From NCBI GenBank assembly GCA_013813825.1, contig JACCRA010000541.1, forward strand, positions 1 through 20,747: a DNA stretch of 20,747 nt. Direction: 5' to 3'. The notes beneath the pieces are model-generated. The model ran no database searches, had not been told where the DNA came from, and saw only the letters and a program-made list of their open reading frames with translations. The translations under genes were made by a program, and so were the position numbers. The stretch is from Pyrinomonadaceae bacterium (GTDB taxonomy: Bacteria; Acidobacteriota; Blastocatellia; Pyrinomonadales; Pyrinomonadaceae). Positions 15,645 to 20,747 of the stretch are shown here, piece after piece (within the stretch, counting starts at the first letter, position 1; each line of letters opens with the position of its first letter).

Positions 15645-15696
15645 AATTCAGTGATTCTCGCTAATGCCGAGAATCCTTCCGGTTGTTCGTCGCCGT

Positions 15697-17259
15697 TTAG
15701 CGTGGGCCTGAAGTGCGGATCGTGACTTCCGTGCCGCGCCGCAGTTCGAGATCATCTTGGCCCTGTGCATAGACGGAGCCGGCGCCGCCGCCCGCGCCGA
15801 TGACCGCGCCGATGGCCGCGCCTTTACCGCCGCCGGCAATCGCGCCGATGATCGCTCCGACCGCCGTGCCGATGGCCGTCCGCTGCACTGTCCGGTCGGT
15901 CTGGCTGTCGCCTTCTTGCACCGAACCCTCGTTATCGACGCGGACGGTTTCGCCCTCGCCGCTCCTGACGCTCTCGACCAATCCGGCGAAACGGTAAGTC
16001 CGCCCGTTGTTCAGACGAATCCGATCAAAGTTAAAAGTGAACTCCGCGCGGCCGGAGACGCGACCCGAACGCTTGACGTTGGTGATCGTCCCCTCAATCG
16101 TCGCTCCCGAATACTGCGAAGGCTCGCGCACAGTCATCGTGAAGCGGTCGCCCTCGCGCGCATCCTTCGTCGAGAGGTCGTTGTTGAGCGTCGCGATCAA
16201 GGTCGTGTTGTTGGCGATGGCGAAGTCGTCATCGCGCCGCCCCGTCGTGTCGGACGGAAGAGTATTCGTCCCTTTGTAAATATCGAACTGTGCAACGTCC
16301 GCCGTGCGATCATAATAGCTTCGCACGGTGACGGGTTCGCGCAAATTCGCGACTGTGATGCGGCGCGTCACGAGCAATCGGCGACCGTTATTGAGCGGGT
16401 TGAAAGAGACACTGAAATCGCGGTCTCTGTCTCCGGTGGTGCTGACCGTCAATTGATCGCCATAGAAAGTCGCGCGTGCTCGCACCGAGTCGCCGTCCGG
16501 GTCGCGCTCGAACTGCTCGCGGCCATCGGCGTCAAAAGTGATTTGCGGGGCGCGGGTAGAAGCGATGGTCACGGAGTTGCCCCGGCGCTCGATGGCAAGC
16601 GCATCAGGCGCTTCAAGGCGTGCCACGATCTCGTTGTTAGTCCGGCGGCGCTCGTTCAAAGGCAGCGAGCGCGTCGCGCGGTCGGCTTCGGTGCGCGGGT
16701 TCTCACTGAGCGAGGCGTTCAAGCGGTAAGTGCCGGTCAGCCCGCGATCATAATTGTAGTCGTCGTTAGCGGGCGGGTAGGGCGGGAAAGTTTCCGTGGA
16801 GCCGCGCCGCCACGCGACATTGTAAAGCCGCGATAGTTCGTTGAGATCAACTCGCACCGCCGCCCAATCGCTCTGCGCGCGACTGGAGAGGCGGTTGCGG
16901 GACACGAAATTATCGATGCGCGAAGCACGCGCCAAGACGGCTTCGATGTCAGAGGCCGCGACGGTACGGCGTTCAGAACGATCCCGTAATTGATCGATGA
17001 CGCGCACGAAATCATCGACCGAGTCGTTAATGTTATCTTCACGTCGGGTGCCGTCAGTCCGGCTTTGGTCCAGCGATTCGTCGAGGCTGGCGCGAAAACG
17101 CTCGGCGCCGGTTTCCAGACGGTCGACTAACTGGCGCGTCTGCGCTTCGTTCGAGCGCGCGATGGGACGCCGGCGCGGCTGCGCCTGCGTTGCCGTCAGG
17201 CCGAATGACAATATCGAAAGTGCTAACACCATCGTGATCGCTTGTCTAGTTTTGTGCAT
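15697..17259 (-). CDS. Exported glycine-zipper protein of unknown function
   Basis: A 520-residue exported protein with a signal peptide at about residues 8-27 (cleavage near TQAQ). An Arg/Asp/Ser-rich helical region follows (about 35-145; EAQTRQLVDRLETGAERFRASL, SVDDFVRVIDQLRDRS). A long beta-rich region (about 170-460) contains RSLPLNERRRTNNEIVARLEAP and LNNGRTYRFAGLVESVRSGEGE. A glycine zipper (about 462-495: AIGTAVGAIIGAIAGGGKGAA, then AIGAVIGAGGGAG) is followed by a C-terminal strand RRGTEVTIRTSG. Glycine zippers of this type insert in or associate with the envelope; the C-terminus recalls YMGG-like proteins. Function is unknown. ATG at 17259 has a GGAGG site 7 nt upstream. Its terminator is at 15609-15644. 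Confidence 0.75.
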   Translation of the reverse strand: MHKTRQAITMVLALSILSFGLTATQAQPRRRPIARSNEAQTRQLVDRLETGAERFRASLDESLDQSRTDGTRREDNINDSVDDFVRVIDQLRDRSERRTVAASDIEAVLARASRIDNFVSRNRLSSRAQSDWAAVRVDLNELSRLYNVAWRRGSTETFPPYPPANDDYNYDRGLTGTYRLNASLSENPRTEADRATRSLPLNERRRTNNEIVARLEAPDALAIERRGNSVTIASTRAPQITFDADGREQFERDPDGDSVRARATFYGDQLTVSTTGDRDRDFSVSFNPLNNGRRLLVTRRITVANLREPVTVRSYYDRTADVAQFDIYKGTNTLPSDTTGRRDDDFAIANNTTLIATLNNDLSTKDAREGDRFTMTVREPSQYSGATIEGTITNVKRSGRVSGRAEFTFNFDRIRLNNGRTYRFAGLVESVRSGEGETVRVDNEGSVQEGDSQTDRTVQRTAIGTAVGAIIGAIAGGGKGAAIGAVIGAGGGAGSVYAQGQDDLELRRGTEVTIRTSGPR

Positions 17260-17387
17260 TTATTCTTTCCTCCGATTTACAAAATCAATTGAAACATTTT
17301 TCAGCAAGTTGCTTGTGATGCTTGCCTCATGGTTGTGTCTGGCTTGAGGGAGTTGTTTGAAAACTTGAAGAGAGAATGATGTGTGCT

Positions 17388-17529
17388 TTGCCGGCTCCGG
17401 TGGCGTCGAAAGCGACCAGAGTTGTGTGTTGATACCGGCTGATCCTCAATGCCTGCGACCCACCTACCGGCAAGTCGAGCACCCTGTTGTATCTGATTCG
17501 GCAAGCCGCGCGGCAGGTTGCCGCTTTTT
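17388..17529 (+). ncRNA. Candidate structured small RNA with its own terminator
   Basis: This lies in the 511-bp gap 17260-17770, where no gene is convincing. A rod-like stem forms from three collinear helices: TTGCCGG (17388-17394) with CCGGCAA (17467-17473), GGTGG (17399-17403) with CCACC (17460-17464), and GTCG (17405-17408) with CGAC (17456-17459). It is followed by a hairpin CGGCAA / TTGCCG (17499-17523) and CTTTTT, a terminator on the plus strand with no upstream coding gene. I do not recognise an RNA family, and no clear promoter is visible. On the minus strand the same rod would lie upstream of the glycine-zipper gene, so a leader role is the alternative. Confidence 0.4.
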
Positions 17530-17658
17530 ATTCTCTACCTCAGACGGGTTCGTGGCTTAACGGCGGCGCGTGTACACAGATGATGCACCAATGGGGAATA
17601 CACGTATTAAGCGAATTCACCGCGAACCCCGAAAGACCCCATTGATTTAGCGAAACTC

Positions 17659-17694
17659 TTGACAATCTCCCCCGTCTTTAATTGTTAGCAATTA
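17659..17694 (+). promoter_or_regulatory. Promoter with palindromic operator upstream of the OsmC gene
   Basis: A consensus -35 TTGACA (17659-17664) is followed after 17 bp by a weak TTGTTA. The -10 position overlaps a perfect inverted repeat TAATTG-TTAG-CAATTA (17679-17694). AATTG/CAATT arms recall MarR/OhrR-type operators, which commonly control OsmC/Ohr genes. The -35 and palindrome are seen; regulation by a MarR-family factor is inference, and no such regulator gene is in the window. Confidence 0.45.
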
Positions 17695-17770
17695 GCGTGC
17701 AAACATCTTTTAAGGCATGATGGTTAAAGCCTTTTTGACGACGCCACTGTGATGAGAAAAGGAATTTCCG

Positions 17771-18205
17771 ATGACCATTGCCGAGATTGCCACAGCCACT
17801 ATTCAATTCGCGGGCGAAGACCTCTTCGTTGCGACGACACCAAGCGGTCACGCGCAAGCGATTGACACAAACTCCGCACGCTCAAGCGCCGCCTCGCCGA
17901 TGGAGTTGCTGCTGCTTGCCCTCGGCAGTTGCACTGCGGTTGACGTTATTTCGATTTTGCAGAAGAAGCGCGAACGGGTCACGGACTACCGCGTGGAAGT
18001 CAGCGGCGAGCGGGGTGCAGAACACCCGCGCGCCTACACGCGACTCGAAATCCGCCACATAGTGCGCGGGCACAATGTTTCGGAAAAGGCGGTCGCGCGG
18101 GCGATTGAATTATCCGAGACGAAGTATTGCAGCGTCGCCGCGACGCTCAGGCCCACAGCGGAGATCGTCTCGAGCTTCGTGATCGAAGAGGACGAGCAGC
18201 TTTAA
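17771..18205 (+). CDS. OsmC/Ohr-family protein (peroxide or hydroperoxide defence)
   Basis: A 144-residue cytoplasmic protein with the OsmC fold. The two conserved cysteines are present: Cys54 in ALGSCTAVDVISILQKKR and Cys120 in SETKYCSVAATL. In OsmC/Ohr enzymes these reduce organic hydroperoxides using dihydrolipoyl or thiol partners. SPMELLLLALGSC matches the helix that carries the first cysteine. The subgroup is closer to the YhfA/OsmC-like branch than to Ohr proper, so the substrate is uncertain. ATG at 17771 has an AAAGGAA ribosome site. It stands alone, 77 bp after a palindromic operator candidate. Confidence 0.92.
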   Translation: MTIAEIATATIQFAGEDLFVATTPSGHAQAIDTNSARSSAASPMELLLLALGSCTAVDVISILQKKRERVTDYRVEVSGERGAEHPRAYTRLEIRHIVRGHNVSEKAVARAIELSETKYCSVAATLRPTAEIVSSFVIEEDEQL

Positions 18206-18216
18206 CTCTCCGGTAG

Positions 18217-18353
18217 GGTCTCTTCAATCTCAGAAAAATGGACGGGATTAACAAGATTAACAGGAAAGTGCTGGAGACAAGTTTCCCTTATACCTTGTGA
18301 ATCTTGTTAATCCTGTCCATTTCTGTTGTCGGGCTTGGAAGAATGAAGAGACC
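18217..18353. repeat. Nested inverted-repeat element (REP/MITE-like)
   Basis: Outer arms GGTCTCTTCA (18217-18226) and TGAAGAGACC (18344-18353) match perfectly. Inner arms of about 33 bp (18231-18264 and 18293-18325) are near-perfect inverted copies around the text GGATTAACAAGATT. I recall ATTAACAGGATT-type palindromes as widely scattered intergenic repeats in bacteria. The unit starts 12 bp after the OsmC stop and may also end its transcript. Confidence 0.75.
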
Positions 18354-18443
18354 TGCTCTCTGGGGAAATTGATGTGTAGTCGGGGGTTCAAGCTGTTAGA
18401 ATAGCCGCCGTCCTTTCAAACCCCACTCGAAGGAGAATGACTG

Positions 18444-18584
18444 ATGGCTGACGAGAGAAAAACTTGCGCGCACCCCGGTTGCGGTTGTCCGGCTGACGAA
18501 GACAGTAAGTACTGTAGCGCCTACTGCGAAGGCGCGGGAGGCACTGCGGAAATTTCCTGCAAATGTGGCTGCCCGGGCTGCTAG
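18444..18584 (+). CDS. Small bacterial metallothionein (SmtA-like)
   Basis: A 46-residue protein with nine cysteines at positions 8, 13, 15, 24, 28, 39, 41, 43 and 46, plus His10. The pattern CxHPGCGCP, then YCSAYC, then CKCGCPGC at the end, matches the SmtA/BmtA metallothionein layout, where nine Cys and nearby His bind a Zn4 cluster. The YCSxxC segment corresponds to the GATA-like zinc finger part. It would buffer zinc and bind cadmium or copper in the cytoplasm. ATG at 18444 has AAGGAG (18430-18435) 8 nt upstream; an ATG at 18437 is out of frame and stops after four codons. A strong hairpin follows. No ArsR/SmtB-type regulator is in the window. Confidence 0.9.
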   Translation: MADERKTCAHPGCGCPADEDSKYCSAYCEGAGGTAEISCKCGCPGC

Positions 18585-18600
18585 TAACTGCATCTCAAAG

Positions 18601-18653
18601 GCGAGCGGCTCAGACACCGGGGCATTTCACCGAAGGCGTCTGAGCCGCATCGC
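18601..18653 (+). terminator. Strong hairpin terminator after the metallothionein gene
   Basis: Perfect 11-bp stem GCGGCTCAGAC (18605-18615) / GTCTGAGCCGC (18638-18648), extended by GCGA / TCGC around one bulge. TTCTCTCCCCTTCC follows, pyrimidine-rich but not a pure T-run. Confidence 0.65.
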
Positions 18654-18763
18654 TTCTCTCCCCTTCCGGCGTCGCGTGACGCTATCAACTTTTAGTTTCG
18701 TCTCCATCAATTTTTCAGTCGAATGTTTTGTTCAGTTCCTTATCCTTGCGTAGCCGCTCAATC

Positions 18764-20269
18764 ATGTTCACATCGCTCTCGCACTTATTCGTCGCCTGCA
18801 TTTCAACTCTCTCCTTCACGCTTGCCTGTTACCGCACTGAGCCGCCGAAGCCCGAAAGTCCGTTAGCAACAACGGAGGAGGAGGCGGTTTTCTTCGAGGC
18901 CGCACCGCCGCTCGACGCTCAAAGCGACGAAGCCCTCGTGACCGTGCGACGGCTGGATCGCGAGGGTCGGGATAGCGACGGCAGCGGCGGGCAACTCGCG
19001 CAACTTCCGGCATCCGAGCACCTGCGCCGCGCCGCCATCTATATCGCTAACCGCGCCTTCGCCGAAGCGCGCGAGCATTGGCAGGCCATCATTGAGCGTC
19101 ATCCCGAACACGAGAATGTGCCCGCCGCACTCTTTGGGATGGGGCGCTCGCTTTATCAGGAACGACGTTACACCGAGGCATTACCTTTCTTCGAGCGGCT
19201 CGGCCAGCAATATCTGCAATTGAAGGAAGGGCGCGAGGGTTTCTATTACGTCGCCGCCACGCAATTACGAAACGGGCGGGCTGCCGAGGCGGCGGAGCGG
19301 TATGGCGATTATGCCCTGCGCTTTCCAGAGGGCGAGAGGGTTGAGAATGCGTACCTGAACGCGATTGATAGTTGGCGCGAAGCCAACCGTCCGGCCGAAG
19401 CCTTGCAATGGATCGACCGTACCCGCACGCGTTTCAAAGGCACGGCCGCCGACACAAACGCCCTCTTCGCGCGCCTGCGCCTGCGCGTCTCAAGCGGCGA
19501 CTGGCAATCCGCCATCCGTGATACGGATGAGTTACGCGCCGGAGCTTTCCCGGCCACCGCGCTGACAACACTGCCAGAAGTCTTGTACCTTCGCGCTTAC
19601 AGCCTTGAGCGCGCCGGGCAGACCGCGCAAGCCCTCGGCGCTTATCAAACGGTCGGCGACAAAGCGTCTTCCTATTACGGCGCGCTTGCCACCGCGCGGC
19701 TCGCGAATTTGGGTGCCGCCGGCAAGAAAATCGCCACGATGCGTAACAGCGTCGTTCGCCGTGAGGCCGAAGCAGCATCGGGAAATTATCCGATCCCATT
19801 TCGCGAGACGATTCTGCGCGCGGTGCAGGGCAAAAATGTTGACGCGCGTTTTGTTTTAGCGATCATGCGACAAGAGAGTTCCTTTAAGCCGCGCGCCCGC
19901 TCGCAGGCTGCCGCCCGTGGCCTGCTGCAACTCACGATGGACGCCGCCACTAGGTACGCGCCGCCGGCCGGGATCAAGAATTTCACGGAGGAAGACTTGT
20001 ACCGCCCGGAGATCAACATCCCTCTCGGCGTCGCGTATCTGGCGGAACTGTTTGGCAAGTTTCCGAACTTACCCGAAGCGGTATCGGCTTCTTACAACGG
20101 CGGTGAGGATAACGTCGAGCGCTGGGTCAGGCGCGCGGGACAGCAGGACAACGGAGTCTTTACGTCCGAGATCGGTTTTACTGAAAGCAAAGATTACGCG
20201 ATGAAAGTGATGGCAAACTACCGCGCATACCGGCTGCTCTATACGGCCGACCTGCGCCGGCAACGCTAA
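18764..20269 (+). CDS. Soluble-type lytic transglycosylase, probable lipoprotein
   Basis: A 501-residue envelope protein. The hydrophobic N-terminus ends in TLAC, with Cys22 as a possible lipidation site although the lipobox is imperfect. Residues about 90-320 are TPR-like helical repeats (RRAAIYIANRAFAEAREHW, FGMGRSLYQERRYTEALPFF, VLYLRAYSLERAGQTAQALG), as in Slt70. The C-terminal SLT domain (about 345-495) carries the catalytic Glu371 in MRQESSF, then ARGLLQLT and SASYNGGEDNVERWV. It cleaves peptidoglycan glycan strands to 1,6-anhydromuropeptides. The ATG at 18764 is chosen because it puts the hydrophobic signal at the N-terminus; a TTG at 18728 would add twelve residues. Its stop overlaps the convergent gene by 4 bp. 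Confidence 0.93.
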   Translation: MFTSLSHLFVACISTLSFTLACYRTEPPKPESPLATTEEEAVFFEAAPPLDAQSDEALVTVRRLDREGRDSDGSGGQLAQLPASEHLRRAAIYIANRAFAEAREHWQAIIERHPEHENVPAALFGMGRSLYQERRYTEALPFFERLGQQYLQLKEGREGFYYVAATQLRNGRAAEAAERYGDYALRFPEGERVENAYLNAIDSWREANRPAEALQWIDRTRTRFKGTAADTNALFARLRLRVSSGDWQSAIRDTDELRAGAFPATALTTLPEVLYLRAYSLERAGQTAQALGAYQTVGDKASSYYGALATARLANLGAAGKKIATMRNSVVRREAEAASGNYPIPFRETILRAVQGKNVDARFVLAIMRQESSFKPRARSQAAARGLLQLTMDAATRYAPPAGIKNFTEEDLYRPEINIPLGVAYLAELFGKFPNLPEAVSASYNGGEDNVERWVRRAGQQDNGVFTSEIGFTESKDYAMKVMANYRAYRLLYTADLRRQR

Positions 20270-20747
20270 AATCTTGACCTTCGCCAGCGGCGTTTCCGCA
20301 CCTGACGCTGCGGCAAATTCTGAATAGCTTCAGCTTGGACGACAAGTTCTCCCTTGACCCACGGTTCATCGGAAAAGCTCATCTCGCCGGCCACTACATT
20401 CACTTCCACCGGCTCGCGGGCTTCTATTGCTAGTGCTCCCATCACCCGCGACTCGCTCCCGCCGTGCCAATCGTTCAGTTTCTCCGCACCGGCGAACACG
20501 CCGATGCCGGTTAAGAAACTAATGACCGACGCACAAACCGCACCGGTCACCTTTCGGGCACGACGTTGCAAAGCGCGTAGCCCGACCGGGCAGTTGTTCG
20601 TCAGAATCGTCCCGTCGCCCCGGCGGTAGAAGCGCACGCAGAGCCGGCCTTCGCTCCGCATGATCAGCGCCTCCGCTTCCTTCCGCGACATCGCCGAAAG
20701 GTTATAGACGTTGAGGCTGCATTGCCCGCAGAAGCGGACGCGCTCGT
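20266..20747 (-). CDS. CxxC-containing membrane protein of unknown function (C-terminal part)
   Basis: The frame is open to the right edge, so the gene starts outside the window; 160 codons are visible. It begins with RVRFCGQCSLNVYNLSAMS, followed by EAEALI, LCVRFYRRGDGTILTNNCPVG and a membrane span (about residues 65-87). The four cysteines (CxxC, LCVRF, NNCP) look like a small metal-binding or redox module. I recall the text CxxC...VYNLSAM...LCVRFYRR as an N-terminal or internal domain of acidobacterial and planctomycete proteins of unknown role. The C-terminal 60 residues are soluble and end in a basic RKRRWRRSRF tail. It is convergent with the transglycosylase gene. Confidence 0.65.
   Translation of the reverse strand, partial: ERVRFCGQCSLNVYNLSAMSRKEAEALIMRSEGRLCVRFYRRGDGTILTNNCPVGLRALQRRARKVTGAVCASVISFLTGIGVFAGAEKLNDWHGGSESRVMGALAIEAREPVEVNVVAGEMSFSDEPWVKGELVVQAEAIQNLPQRQVRKRRWRRSRF

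Noticed and set aside
15757..16836. 359-codon plus-strand frame opposite the glycine-zipper gene
   Set aside because: Antisense shadow; the minus-strand protein has a signal peptide, ribosome site and terminator, this one has none.
17301..17504. 67-codon minus-strand frame across the RNA candidate
   Set aside because: No ribosome site; the sequence is better explained by the paired stem and terminator.

Overview
The window looks like chromosomal DNA of a moderately GC-rich Gram-negative bacterium, most likely an Acidobacteriota member (Blastocatellia-like). The evidence is a complete pilMNOP run leading into the PilQ secretin, a VWFA-type secreted protein of a style I associate with Acidobacteria, a glycine-zipper envelope protein, an AlkZ-related protein, and a right-edge protein with a CxxC...VYNLSAM module. 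The lineage is inferred from protein style and was not checked by any search. tRNA genes lack an encoded CCA.

Left part (1-5410, minus strand): pilM-pilN-pilO-pilP-pilQ (pilQ cut by the window edge) form one type IV pilus operon, encoding the inner-membrane alignment complex and the outer-membrane secretin. A 785-bp stretch without a convincing gene separates it from a hexapeptide-repeat acyltransferase.

Middle part (5412-12688): a plus-strand single-span membrane protein (DUF3352-like) converges on an unrecognised all-helical 455-residue protein. That protein is divergent from rdgB (XTP/dITP pyrophosphatase). Then come tRNA-Pro(UGG), an HU-family DNA-binding protein, a structured leader with an orphan 82-residue protein and a strong terminator, and on the minus strand a NUDIX hydrolase and an AI-2E-family permease.

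RNA region (12804-13436): the most striking object in the window is a tRNA-Arg(UCU) gene split inside its anticodon by a 275-nt group I intron, with recognisable P1, P3, P4, P7, P8 and P9 elements and no homing endonuclease gene. tRNA-His follows, and a strong hairpin closes the unit.

Right part (13466-20747): minus-strand genes for a VWFA-like secreted protein, an AlkZ-related winged-helix protein and a glycine-zipper protein. Then a gap with a candidate structured small RNA and a palindromic operator, an OsmC-family protein, a nested inverted-repeat element, a tiny nine-cysteine metallothionein (46 aa), a lytic transglycosylase, and the C-terminal part of a cysteine-containing membrane protein running off the edge. 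Apart from pilMNOPQ these are mostly single housekeeping, envelope or stress genes rather than one pathway.
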